Shown here: one piece after another, positions 22,500 through 33,310 of the stretch | Numbering within the stretch: the first letter of the stretch is position 1 | Layout: every line of letters starts with the position of its first letter | NCBI GenBank assembly: GCA_023376005.1 | Contig: CM042138.1 | Coordinates: 99,357,491-99,421,490, forward strand | Length of the DNA stretch: 64,000 nucleotides | Source of the DNA: Doryteuthis pealeii | Taxonomy: Eukaryota; Mollusca; Cephalopoda; Myopsida; Loliginidae | Direction of reading: 5' to 3' | Made by a program: the position numbers and the translations under genes | The notes under the pieces: generated by a model | What the model was told of the DNA's origin: nothing | Seen by the model: the letters and a program-made list of their open reading frames with translations, nothing else | Database searches by the model: none

Positions 22500-23160
22500 T
22501 TAGCTTTCTTTTAGAAGCTTATATAGTGTAATTACATTTTAACAGAATCAGAAACGTTCTCTACATTCCCAGTTGTAAACTTGCATTTAAACTGAAATAG
22601 AGAACTCTACAAATAAATAAATAAATAAATAAAATTTAAAAAAGAAGAAGACGAAGAAGCCATTAAAGATAGTAGTATTCTCAGAGAATTCCTCCTGCTG
22701 ATCTTGATCTTTCCAAAATTCCCTATTGACAAGTTTTTTTTTTGTTTTTTTTTTCCTATCAGAAGTGGGTCTAAGCCATACTTAGAATGTTTGCCCCTCC
22801 CTCAACAAACAGATGGGAATGTCAATAAAGTTTTGGCTCCAAATTCCAAACGGAGACACTAGCAGATTAAGAGCTTACATCTCAATCGCTAAGCAACCTA
22901 TAAATGCATCTACAGTACTGTAATCTTAACCAATCGAACTGAAGCCATTTTTATTTACCAGAAAACAAGTGATACCAAATGGTCAGAGTATTCAACTATA
23001 GACTACGAGATTTAGAGGTTTGGTTTACTTGTTTAACAGCAAATCAAATTCTTATAAGTTATTTGATGCCAAAATTTAATTTGTTTCTATGTGCTTGATT
23101 ATAATCATAACTATATTTTCAATGTTCCATTCTATCAGGACTATGAAGTCAGAACACAAA
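22500..23160. other. Unannotated stretch
   Basis: ATAA repeats at 22612-22632 and the shared tail, decayed, at about 23033-23075. No gene. Confidence 0.4.
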
Positions 23161-23164
23161 ACCC

Positions 23165-23440
23165 TCAACTTCCGACCTTCGGGTCGGGGGTCCGGTGAGC
23201 TTCGGCCACTGGACCGCTTGAGTCATAGTAATAGCGTCGATCCCAGGGGGCCATTCCCCCAGGCAACACCTGCCCCTCGATTTAAATGGGCAGGGCTGGG
23301 TTTATTGCCTAGTGCCTGAGGCACCCCCCTTGAGGGGGAATGCCGACGGGATACCCGCCATCCCATGAACTTCGGTTTGTGGGTGGATCCCATGTTAATA
23401 GGGCCTTTGTGCCTGACCTGGTACAAGTGGGGTACTGGGA
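23165..23440 (+). repeat. G repeat, best copy
   Basis: A GC-rich island: CCAGGCAACACCTGCCC, GGGTTTATTGCCTAGTGCCT, GGGGGAATGCCGACGGGAT and GAACTTCGGTTTGTGGGTGG. Copies occur at 30196, 36853, 38290 and 45335. No tRNA boxes or coding frame are evident. Confidence 0.7.
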
Positions 23441-23574
23441 AAATACAAACTATTTTATGTAATTAAGTGATTACAATACATAATAAATATAAAAACATGA
23501 TTTTTATAATATATTTATAAGGAATGTGCATAACTTTACAGACTAAATAAGGCCATATAAACTGTCTCTTTTCC

Positions 23575-23665
23575 CCACCAGCTATGAGTAAATAGTAGGG
23601 AAAACTGGGCTCTTTAGCCTTGGTAAGTCAACCAGTCTAGAAGAAAGACAAAAGGAATTCAAAAC
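23575..23665 (+). mobile_element. SINE-Q body fragment
   Basis: AGCTATGAGTAAATAGTAGG and CTGGGCTCTTTAGCCTTGGT are the middle of the family. Confidence 0.65.
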
Positions 23666-23839
23666 CAGGTGGTGTGGGGCTAGTAATTTAACCCCATAAA
23701 AACTTTTTACAAAACCACAGTACCATCACAGATAAGGTGTGACCCTATATTCTTTTGGGGAACAGAACATTTACAGTTTTTTTTTTACATCACAATAAAA
23801 TAAATAGCAAAAGAAGTAATTCCTGTTTTGACATTAGTT

Positions 23840-24025
23840 TCATAAATAAAGAAAAGAAAGAAAAAAGAAAGAGAGGAGAAAAAGAGAGAGGAGAAAAAGA
23901 AGAGAGGAGAAAAAGAAAGGAGAAAAGAAAGAAAAAGAAAGGGGAAAAGAAAGAAAAAGAAAGGAGAAAAGAAAGAAAAAGAAAGGAGAAAAGAAAGAAA
24001 AAGAAAGGAGAAAAGAAAGAAAGAA
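23840..24025. repeat. Purine-rich GAAA/AAAGG tandem repeat
   Basis: Repeating GGAGAAAAGAAAGAAAAAGA, period about 27. It makes long Lys/Glu/Arg or Phe/Leu/Ser frames with no coding meaning. Confidence 0.9.
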
Positions 24026-24029
24026 GTAA

Positions 24030-24700
24030 ATGAACAAAAAAAAAAATGAAAAAAAGATCAATGATCGTCACAAAAGTTAGATTTCTTGTATATTTCATGT
24101 CTTGAGTTGCTAACAAGTTCTTTGGTCCCACAGAAGACAAAAAAAAATTAGAGGGAACATAGATAGTGACAGTTGTTTCCGATATTGAAAAAGAGTGAAC
24201 AAGTAATAAAACAAGAAGAAACAAAAAAATTCAAGAGAAGAGGATTTTTCCTTAGCAACAACTTTTACCAAGCCAAGTCTTCAGAAAGAATTCCCTAGGG
24301 TAACAGGCAATCAGAAAACTAAAAAGTCTCCTATAACAGTGTTGCCAATTCGATCAAGGTTCTCCAATCTAAATATTCTTTCGTCACTTTTATGTTTATT
24401 CTTCTTTACTTATAATTTTACTTACTGGTCCAACAACTAACGAGGGAGTAGATTCAATTACTGCTTTTATCAGGTTTGTGTTGTTAATATTGAATATTCA
24501 CAAGAAAAAAAAAAACTAGAGTGCAAACATTTCTTATCATTGGCAGGCCTTTGTCTAATTGCATCCCTAAGAAGCTTAGAGTTTTCCTTCAAGCAATAAT
24601 CAGCAATTCACTTCAAGATAAGTATTTGGACTTTTTACCTTTTCTTTTTAACAATTATATGATAAGTAGGATTTTAGTAAAATGTACTTTCATGTGACAA
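24030..24700. other. Unannotated stretch
   Basis: Nothing recognised. Confidence 0.4.
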
Positions 24701-24703
24701 GGA

Positions 24704-24704
24704 G

Positions 24705-24736
<32 letters not shown>

Positions 24737-24748
24737 TATATATATATG
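24704..24748. repeat. (TA)n microsatellite
   Basis: TA run with one ATTATATT break. Confidence 0.85.
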
Positions 24749-24752
24749 AAAA

Positions 24753-24891
24753 AGTTAAATAATATATATGCGAGAAAATTTAGTTTATATATGTTTTATA
24801 CAAGAAGTTCAGAGACACACATGATGTGTGTGTGTACAGGAACTCCTTGTATAAAACAAACTAAATTTTCTCATAAATCTAGTATTTAACT
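24753..24891. repeat. Foldback, arms of about 55 bp
   Basis: Left arm pieces AGTTAAATA, GAGAAAATTTAGTTT, TGTTTTATACAAGAAGTTC face GAACTCCTTGTATAAAACA, AAACTAAATTTTCTC, TATTTAACT. The loop contains ACACACATGATGTGTGTGTG, itself a small hairpin. Confidence 0.85.
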
Positions 24892-25239
24892 CTCTTTCTC
24901 TCTTATAGATAGATAGATAGTTGTCAACAATATGCGCACTGATTTTCACTTTAAAATCGAAAATAAATTAAATCTATTATTTAACGTGATTTTTTAGTTT
25001 TAGTCGAAAAGGAGTAACATTAGGAGCATCACTAAAAATTTTTTTTTTTTTTAATTTAAAAAAAAATCTTACATATGCAATTGATTTTTAATACATTTTA
25101 AACATAAATTAGCCCCAAAATTTGACAAAAACGGGCGCTTTGTGTGAAGTAAATTATGTATTAAAAACAAACACGTTATTAAGATTTAAAAACACTTAAA
25201 TCAGTTTCTTCTTAGAAATCAATATTAAAAACACTATGA

Positions 25240-25440
25240 ACAGAAAAAAAAAAGAAGGGAGACAAGGAAAAACAAAAAAAGACAGAGTGTGCCAGAAAAA
25301 AGGGGGGAAAGTGGACCAAAAAAGAAAGGGAAAGTGGACCAGATAATGGATGGGAAAGAGAAAATTGAAGAAAAAAAAGAGAAAACGGGACAGAAAACGG
25401 GGAATTTGAGACAGAAACAAAAAAAGCTATACAAGACAGG
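25240..25440. repeat. Purine-rich low-complexity DNA
   Basis: A/G-rich with GGGAAAGTGGACCA twice. Frames in it are compositional. Confidence 0.7.
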
Positions 25441-25496
25441 GAAAGAAATTAATTATGTTGTTCATTACTGAGTAAATTAGAAAATTTGCTTCTTCT

Positions 25497-25567
25497 ACTT
25501 AAGAACTAATGATGAATTTGCATATATGAGATTCTCATATATGCAAATTCATCATTAGTGCTTAAGT
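25497..25567. repeat. Near-perfect palindrome, 35-bp arms
   Basis: Arms 25497-25531 and 25533-25567 match with a single mismatch and a one-base centre. The inner part is ATTTGCATATATGAGA and its complement. Confidence 0.95.
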
Positions 25568-25595
25568 TGACACTTTCTCATTGAGAAAGTGTCAA
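25567..25595. repeat. Second palindrome, 14-bp arms
   Basis: TTGACACTTTCTCA, a one-base centre, then TGAGAAAGTGTCAA. It abuts the larger palindrome. Confidence 0.95.
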
Positions 25596-25599
25596 GTTT

Positions 25600-26899
25600 T
25601 TAATGATCCTGTAATGAATACATCATTAACATCGCCATAAGGAATAAGAAAACCAATGTATTAAAGTTTTCTGTCGGAATAAAAAGTTACTTTTAATCAA
25701 CAAAACAAAGAGAAAAAAATGGTTGGTAGGAGAAATTTGAAAAGTGCTTATCCATGCCATTAGTTTAAAAACCCACAAGAAATTCTGACGTCTAATGTTA
25801 GAGATGTACAAATACAAGCACCTGCTAAAGGACCGTTTTTTTTTTTGGGGGGGGGTGATAAACCACTCAAATCGACTAATTATAGAATTTTAATAACTTT
25901 CGGTATTTAACACAGTAAAAAAGAAGGTTTCTATTAAAAGACATTTTTTCTCAAAATTCTGAAAACTTTTTTTTTTTTAATTGTTTTGTTGTCCTGCATC
26001 ACCACCACCCACAATCATTTTGTTATTTTGACTCGACTAATGAAAGTGCAGGTAAATGATTTTTACATGTTTTAAAGAAAATTCCATGGAGAATTAGATT
26101 TTTGTAAACATTTTTTTATGATTTTTATGTTGTTTTTTTTTTTTTTTGTACGGATGCCTATTTTTTAAGTTAAAAAAAAACGGTCAAATAAGGTAAAATA
26201 TTGCACTTCAAGACATTTTTTTACTTTATTCGTTATCGTAGCTTAATCTTTTAAGCATGTTAATAAAAGAGAAAATAATTCAGTTTAAATGTTTTTTGTG
26301 GGTTTTTATATGTTTAAAATTAACATCGTAGATTAAACTCTTCCATTCACTGCATGTGACTGGGATTTTGTTAAGGTAAAAAATACTGAATTTTACTGAT
26401 TAGATAAAGTCTTTCTTTTTATCTAAATAATACTTTTTTAGCCTTTTTTTTTTTTAAGTGTTTTTTTATTGGACGATATTTTGTCTATGGAGGCCCGCAA
26501 GTGAATCAATTTAAAACACGTTACAGGAGGAGATAAACATTTTCCGAGAATTAACTCCTTAAAAAGATTTCTTTTGTGAAACAACTGTCGATCTTGTGTT
26601 GCGTACATTCCTTTGTCAAACATATTTCTTTCTTTGAATTGTGGACATTTTAATTTAGAAAATGTATTTAAATAAGAAAAAAAATTTAAAAAACAAAAAA
26701 AACCCAAAAAACAAAAGAAAAACGTATGATTACATTTTTGGATCACCATAATTTAGAAGAAAAGTTTGGTGATATTGGCGATTTTAAACAAACTTCGGAG
26801 ACAAAAACGACTTTAATAAAGCTCAAATTACGATTCTGAGCACCGATTTTTTTTTCTTTTCTTTTTAACAGAAATTTTGGATTTATTTTATGTATAGGT
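25600..26899. other. 1.3 kb without recognisable genes or repeats
   Basis: Homopolymer-rich AT DNA. A 103-codon minus frame at 26438-26749 is rich in Phe and Lys, has no domain and covers poly-T runs. Confidence 0.4.
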
Positions 26900-27150
26900 A
26901 AGTAAAGTCGTCGGGGCAGCCTAATGTCGGTATCAGCCAGACAGCGAGGGAGTCTATCCCCTTTTCACTAGCGCTAGACCAAGGAGATTATTTAAGCATC
27001 TGGGGTAGAGCGCCACACCTACCATCAGCTCCTCACTTTACCGCACAGATCCCTGTGCTACTCATACGCTGAGTTGGCGGGGGCCGGTATCGAATCAAGA
27101 ACCTTATGATTCCTAGCCGAACATTCTACCGACTGAGTTAACCTAAACCT
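26900..27150 (-). mobile_element. SINE-K copy
   Basis: On the minus strand it has a lysine-tRNA-like head (TTAACTCAGTCGGTAGAATG, B box GGTTCTTGATTCGATACC), then CCAACTCAGCGTATGAGTAG, GTGAGGAGCTGATGGTAGGT, TCTAGCGCTAGTGAAAAGGG and the end GACTTTACTTACC. Confidence 0.85.
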
Positions 27151-28050
27151 TAATTCCTAATTAATCAACTATAATGAGCTAAACCAGTCCCTAAAAAATA
27201 AAATTGAAAATGGCATTCTAACATTTTTTATACTAATTTGAAGTTTTCGGTCATAAGTGCGTATTTTTGTACATACCTATAAAATGTCTAATTATTACAG
27301 AGACATTAAAGACGGAAGAAACCCAAAATGATGAATATATAAGAAAGAATAAACGGGTTGCAAATTAATTTAAAATAAGTTGAAGATCAAAATGAAAGAG
27401 AACAGAAGAAATACAGAAAATACGGAAAGTAGAAAAAGAAACTCGAAAAGGAAGAAAGAAAGAAAAGCTAAGACAAAATAAACGAAGGTTTACAGTTAGC
27501 GCTTTAATACAGGTGCGACTTGAAAAGAAAGAAAGAAATAGTATAAAACTTGGAGTTCAATAAACGAAGTTAGTAATGCGACGCCTGTGTCCTTTTCCCA
27601 CGCGAGAAACCGAAAGTTACAGAGAGAAAATTAAATAAATAAATAAAATTAGGGGAGGGGGTATTAAAGCAACAACATCTCCGTTACAGAGGATCATTTA
27701 TCAACGAAGAAGAAAAAGGGTGGGATGGAGGCATAAAAGCTAAAAATCAAGAAGCCCCCACAAAAGGTAGTTGACGATCAGATTCTCTTAGAAAATGATC
27801 AACACACGCACGCGCGTCTGCGTGTTTCCAGCACAACCTGCGTTTCAAAATGATTTTGTCTAAGATATAACTCTTGACGTTCATTTAAAAAAAATTTTTT
27901 TTATTCTTTATCAAAAAGGAAATAAACAATTTGGAAGAAGGAAGGAAGAGAGAAGAGAAAGAAATAGCATTTGTAATGATTCATAAAGAAAATTGAAAAA
28001 TAAATGAATGGGGAAAAATAATCATAGCTAATATATATAATGTGTGTGTG
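27151..28050. other. Unannotated stretch
   Basis: Purine-rich from 27340 to 27540. Alternating CACACGCACGCGCG near 27803 could adopt Z-DNA. No gene. Confidence 0.4.
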
Positions 28051-28175
28051 CGAATTTCTTAAGGGGATTTTAACAGGTCTGTATTCAAAGTTTTCCTTCT
28101 AGACTGGTTGCCTATAACCAAGGTTAAAGAGCCCAATCTACCCTACTATCTACCCATAGCTGGAGGGAGAATAAT
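28050..28175 (-). mobile_element. SINE-Q fragment
   Basis: AATTTCTTAAGGGGATTTTA, AGACTGGTTGCCTATAACCA and CATAGCTGGAGGGAGAATAA. Confidence 0.7.
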
Positions 28176-28259
28176 TGGATATGAATATATATAGGAAAAT
28201 GTTTAGATATGTGGATAGATGGATAGATAGATAACAGGAGTATGTTTGTACGTATGAGT

Positions 28260-28515
28260 AAATAAAGTAAAGTCGGCGGAGTCACCTATTGTCGGTATTA
28301 GCAGGACAACGAGGTATTCTATTCCCTTTTTCCATGCACTAGACCAGGGAGTTTGTTTTTGCGCATGGGACGGGGCGCCACACCTACCATCAGCTCCTCA
28401 CTTTACTGCACAGATGCAAGCTGTGATACTCATGCGCAGAGTTGGCGAGAGCCGTTATCGAACCGGGGACCTTGTGGTTCCAAGGCGGATGCTCTGCCGA
28501 CTGACCTAAACCGGT
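28260..28515 (-). mobile_element. SINE-K copy
   Basis: Full length, inverted. The tRNA-like end reads CCGGGGACCTTGTGGTTCCA, then GATGCTCTGCCGACTGACCT on the plus strand. Confidence 0.85.
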
Positions 28516-29135
28516 CATGTACATATATCAACAGGCAGTTGTGTGTGTGTGGGGGGGGTATAAACTAATGAGGATAGATACTGATAAACTGAAGAAAAAT
28601 ATAGATACATAAATGAGAGATGCGATAGACAGACACAAGGCCAATGATATGAGGAGGCATAATGGACGATCGAATTTCCAAAATATGGCTTGTTAGATAA
28701 GCTCATTAGCCACAAAATAAATACAGTTAAGTAAAGAAAGAAGTCAAGAATTAAAAATAAAAAAATAAAAAAATAAAAAAAATAAAAACCAACGTCTTCC
28801 TCATTTAGTCTTCCTATCATCAGTCAGAGCTGTAGGCTATAAGACAACAGGGGTGGGAGAGAACGTCATTCCAATTCACCTTCCTTCTTTAGTCCCTTCG
28901 TATATAATTCACTTATACAAAAGACCAAATCTGCATACTACCTTAAAATTCAACAATATCTGATAAACAATATACTCATTTTTCATTCCAAGCAGACAGG
29001 CTCTCCCATGACCATCAGTCACGGCTCTCCTAACTTGGAAGATTGATGCTGTCAAAAGCTCCTAATTATTTAGCCTTGAACCAGACATAGCTAAGATTAC
29101 TTCTCTAGCAAAACAAAAATTGACCTAAACTAATA
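28516..29135. other. Unannotated stretch
   Basis: A minus open frame at 28515-28820 is tyrosine- and phenylalanine-rich over AAAT repeats. No domain seen. Confidence 0.4.
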
Positions 29136-29173
29136 CAGAAGTGCGTGGTGTAATGGTTAGAGTCGTACGAAAT
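29136..29173 (+). mobile_element. SINE-Q, 5' piece split by MITE-T
   Basis: AGAAGTGCGTGGTGTAATGG head up to the 8-bp target TACGAAAT. It continues at 30016. Confidence 0.8.
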
Positions 29174-30015
29174 TAGGTATCACCAAAATACGTCACGTGA
29201 TCAGTTTAGGCTATACTGAAGGAAGAAACGTAAATATTTTGTAACCTTTTCTCGCAAAAAAGAAATAATGAACATAAAGAGTTGCTACAAAGAAAAAACA
29301 GTTAATTCAAAGATCAAATTATCCGATTGGGGAAAAATTAATCACCATTATCTTGAAAAATAAGTAAAACCGTTTTTTTTTTGTTTTTTTTTTTTTTTTT
29401 TTACAACAGGGCAAATTTCTTTATTGAAAATTTTTAGCAGTATTCTGTATTCATGGTTCTTTTACTAAAATGCTCTCGCCTTGAAACTTATAAAAATCTT
29501 CTGATATAATTATTTAGATTCTTATCTTTATAGAAAGAAACTAAAAATCGTTTTTGGCGGTTCATTTTTTCATATTTCATAAAAAGAAAAATGGGGGGGG
29601 TAGACCTCGTAAAAACATATTTCCCCTAATATATTTTAGGAAAAAACTATTTCAGATATATTTTCATCAAAGGGTAAGCAATTCTGGAAATTTTTGTGAA
29701 AATCGGACCATTAATGTATTTTTCATAGAATTTTTTTTAAAAGCCTCTAGTCATAAACTTTTTTTTTTTTTTTGGCTACGTTAAATTTCAGTTGATTTAA
29801 CGGTGCGAAAATGTAAACATTGTTTTTCGTTCATAATTTTCATTATTTCCGTAAGCTGAAAAAAAAAATTCTAAAAATCATCAGAAGTTTGTTTAATGGT
29901 TCTTCTTTCGAATGGACACAATATTTTCAAGATATTAATCTTTATGCAAGTTTCATTGTGTTAAATATAGTGTGGGGGGGGGGTAAATTTCCCAGGGAAA
30001 AATTGGTGGTACATA
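29174..30015. mobile_element. MITE-T copy 1, hAT-type, 842 bp
   Basis: The left end TAGGTATCACCAAAA and right end TTGGTGGTACATA are inverted termini. The flanks TACGAAAT and TAGGAAAC agree in 6 of 8 and match the uninterrupted SINE-Q sequence, so the target duplication is 8 bp. The interior aligns end to end with 33311-34126 and has no transposase. Confidence 0.85.
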
Positions 30016-30082
30016 TAGGAAACGGACTCGTCGACCCGAGTTCAAATGCTCGACGAAGCTGTTTGCATTTCACAATCTGGTA
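30016..30082 (+). mobile_element. SINE-Q, 3' piece after MITE-T
   Basis: TAGGAAACGGACTCGTCGAC, B box GAGTTCAAATGCTCGACG, ending at the TA microsatellite. Confidence 0.8.
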
Positions 30083-30093
30083 TAAGGCTAGAA

Positions 30094-30094
<1 letters not shown>

Positions 30095-30151
<57 letters not shown>
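30095..30151. repeat. (TA)n microsatellite
   Basis: About 28 units. Confidence 0.9.
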
Positions 30152-30153
<2 letters not shown>

Positions 30154-30195
30154 GGGACTCCCGTCAGATCTGATTAACATAAACATTATTTTTAG

Positions 30196-30390
30196 GTGAG
30201 GAACCAAGCATGAACCGAAGGTCATGCGTGTCCATTGCAACAAAAAAAAAAATGCGTGGTCCCGTTGGCATTCCCCTTCAGGGGAGCCTCAGGTGCCAAG
30301 CAATAAATCCAACCCTTATCTCTTTTAGGTGGGAGAGCTGATGCTACCTGGAGGTGGGAAGCCCCACCCCTCTTAGAGACCACGCAATTT
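30196..30390 (-). repeat. G repeat copy
   Basis: Inverted: CATGAACCGAAGGTCATGCG, GTTGGCATTCCCCTTCAGGG and CTCAGGTGCCAAGCAATAAA. Confidence 0.65.
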
Positions 30391-30439
30391 GTTTTACCTT
30401 ACTTATACTTAAAAACCTTGCGGGGCGGGTAAGGATAGA

Positions 30440-30520
30440 AGTATGCAGCTCTCGATGAGAATCGAACTCACTAGACATAATCTGGTAGCCTAGTTCAATA
30501 ACCATTACACCATTGTGTCC
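30440..30520 (-). mobile_element. SINE-F head fragment
   Basis: GATGAGAATCGAACTCACTA and AACCATTACACCATTGTGTC are the inverted B and A boxes. Confidence 0.6.
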
Positions 30521-30772
30521 TGGGTATTATGATGTTAAACTGCATCAACTATCTCTTAATTACCATTACTCCCAGGTCCACCCTGACCCGGAGTTGTAGT
30601 ACCAGTTAGGGTCCCATCTATGGATTAAATAGAAAAAAAAACATTTTTTAAAAATTGAATTTAAAAAAAAAAATGGTGAATACCAATCAAGAATGAATGA
30701 AACAAAACTTCTTCAGCATAAAATAACCCAACAAGGGTTAACATGCCGTAAAACCCAATCAACCAACGAACC
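30520..30772 (+). repeat. R-C repeat, 3' half
   Basis: CAGGTCCACCCTGACCCGGA through the tail GGGTTAACATGCCGTAAAAC. Confidence 0.7.
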
Positions 30773-31526
30773 ATTACACCATGTAAGAGGTTCATCAGAA
30801 ATCTAACACTAATGTTGATACGCATGCATAGGCGAGATAAATATACATCAATCCACACACAAACACACTTTACAATGTCTGTGTGTATATTGTTTGTTTT
30901 ATTGTCAGGCTTTTTCTTGTTTTCTTGCAAATGTTTTTTTTTAGGCACTGAAAGCAGCAGCCATTACATCAACAAGGTGTGAACAGTTCCGCTTATGGTT
31001 TACAGAAATGGGTAGGCATCATCCACCCTCGCAAAAAAGAAATGTTTTATAACTTTGGCCAATAATTCGCTGGCTCTCTTACTCATGAATCACTAAACAC
31101 TAAAATAAAAAAATGAAAGAACTGATCTTCATTTTTCATCTATTTCATCATTTTCTTTCTTTTCTTTTTATCACCCCAGCAAGTTTTATATGAGAAACTC
31201 CGATTCACTTAGAAGGGTAATAAAGTGAAGAAAGATATTTTTACCAAAAATCCATGATATAAGAAACTAAATCGCCCAGCTCACCATTGATTGATTTTAA
31301 CGGTATGTCAACCCATCTAGGGTATTTCATGCGTACAGGTTAGAGAATCACTTTCATTGTGCGCCCATATTTACATTTCTGTGTAGTAGTTTCTTAAGAG
31401 TCTACACTTGTTGATGCACCCTTATATATATCTTTAAATTCGTATTTCAATTATTTCTATTTCCTTCCAGGTATTGTACTCATTTTTAACATTGTTTTTC
31501 AATAAAAAATGACACTAATCGTAGTT
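30773..31526. other. Unannotated stretch with an inverted shared tail
   Basis: 31292-31370 holds TTTTAACGGTATGTCAACCC and GGTTAGAGAATCACTTTCAT, also found at about 35698-35745. No gene. Confidence 0.45.
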
Positions 31527-31680
31527 ACTTATAAGAATAGGTAAATAGTAGAGCAGACTGGGTTCTTTAGCTTTGGTTAGGCAGTCTAGAAGGAAAATTC
31601 TGAATTCAAACCAGTTGTACACCGCTGAAAAACTGACCTTGTATCACATCTTGCCCGTGCCCGAGGGGATGGGTAATTAC
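31527..31680 (+). mobile_element. SINE-Q 3' half
   Basis: AATAGGTAAATAGTAGAGCA, CTGAATTCAAACCAGTTGTA and GACCTTGTATCACATCTTGC. Confidence 0.7.
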
Positions 31681-31754
31681 AAACTTATTAAAAAATTGGG
31701 GTGGGGTGAGAGTTTTTATTCTTTCTAATTTTTGTTTTATTTCTTTTTTTTTTT

Positions 31755-32115
31755 TTTTAGCTTTTGAAGGGATCTCTTTAAAAATCTGAAACAATTTCCT
31801 AATTGTAGAAAAAAGTTGTTTTTTTTTTGTAGAAATCTTTGAATGAAATTTGAAGCAATTTCAAAAAAGGGAAAATATTGTTTTTTTCTTGTTTTTTGTT
31901 CGTTTTTTAGCTTTTATAGGAATCTCTGAAACAATTTCCCAGTTATAAAAAAAAAGATTTTTTTTTTTTAATTTGTATGCATCACTTTGAATGAAATTTG
32001 AAGCAATATCGTACTTTGTAGAAAAATAAAGGAGGTCGCTTTTGGTTTTTATTGTTGTTCTTATGTAGGAATCCCTTGAAACAGATTTGAGGCAATTCTA
32101 GTAGATAAAATTGCT
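31755..32115. repeat. Degenerate tandem repeat, about five units
   Basis: GAATCTxTGAAxxAATTT-type words recur at about 31771, 31835, 31920, 31985 and 32065: TTTGAATGAAATTTGAAGCA occurs twice intact, alternating with CTGAAACAATTTCCxAxTT. Units are 60-90 bp, separated by poly-T. Confidence 0.7.
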
Positions 32116-33159
32116 TTACGTTACTTGGTCATAGTTGTTCTTCAATGAATAACAAGTTAATAAATTGTCTGTCTGAGTTGAAAACAAGAAAACTTAGCAA
32201 ATAAATAAAACAGACATAAATCAAACGAAATTTCCCGTTAGTAGAAGACATTAACTTTTTTTAAATTTTTAAATGAAACCCAAATTAACATTTTCTCTGC
32301 CACCACATGTATTTACATTAGCCACTTCGAAAAAAAACAAAAACAACGTTAAAAGTCATCTAATTTTCATAAAAATACAATACAATATTTCTAATAGTGA
32401 AAGTGAAAGTGACAAAATACCAACAGAAAAAAAAATGAGATTGTTTATGTTTGTTTAATTTGCATTTCTCTGTTGAATATTCAAAAAGTTTGAATTAGAA
32501 TCTTGACATTTATTTATATTCTTTCTTTCCCTTATTAATCGAATACGAAAACGCATAACATTCCAATGAACGAACCAACGAGTGGAATACGATAAATCCT
32601 TTTTAACCTAACCACTTATAAAAGTAAAATGAAATATTTTCCTTGAAATTCCATTTTATTTTTTCCGCTGCTATCCGTATACGAGGAACAAGACATGCTG
32701 GACACTGCTGGAGAAACAAGGACGAACTTATAAGTGACGTTCTACTGTGAACACATACATATGGACACACCAGTGTAAGCAAAAACATACAACAATCAGC
32801 TCTGTGCTAATAATCTCCCTGTGGTGATGACCGCTAGAGATAGTTGGATGAAGAACAAGACTCATAAGTTTATTGAAATGAGATTATATATATATCAACT
32901 TAAAAATCGTGTAGGAACATTGTTCAGACATGAGAACACCGTTTTAAATCAACATTTGTACCCAACCCCATCGCAATTTTTCTCCTGTATAAACCCATCG
33001 ACCAGATTGAATATATGGTCCTGTTGTGCCATTTTTTTCTATTTTTTTTTTCACGCGTGCCATTTTTACCGTTCAAATGAATGAAAGATGAAATGGGCAC
33101 CACCTAGTAACCTCCATTGTTCTAAGATATGTCATGAAAGACCCAAAGACGAAAGATTT
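32116..33159. other. 1 kb without recognisable genes or repeats
   Basis: Several short open frames on both strands, none with a domain or splice context. Confidence 0.4.
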
Positions 33160-33310
33160 GTCCTGGGGATGGCGTTAAACTGTTCAAATTCTGGAGTTCT
33201 GGGGAGTGTGGAGTACCCCGTTATCCCCATTAATCCCAGGTCCACTTTGACCTGGAGTGGTGGTACCTGTTAAGGTTCCATCTATGGGTTAAATAGAACA
33301 AAACGAGTTT
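33160..33310 (+). repeat. R-C repeat, 5' piece split by MITE-T
   Basis: CCTGGGGATGGCGTTAAACT to GGGTTAAATAGAACAAAACG, ending in the target ACGAGTTT. It continues at 34127. Confidence 0.75.

Noticed and set aside
23755..24224. Lys/Glu-rich and Phe/Leu-rich proteins on both strands
   Set aside because: They come from the GAAA purine tract.
27800..27835. A CpG-island-like CACGCACGCGCGTCTGCGTG promoter
   Set aside because: Only about 30 bases of alternating CG/CA with no exon nearby.
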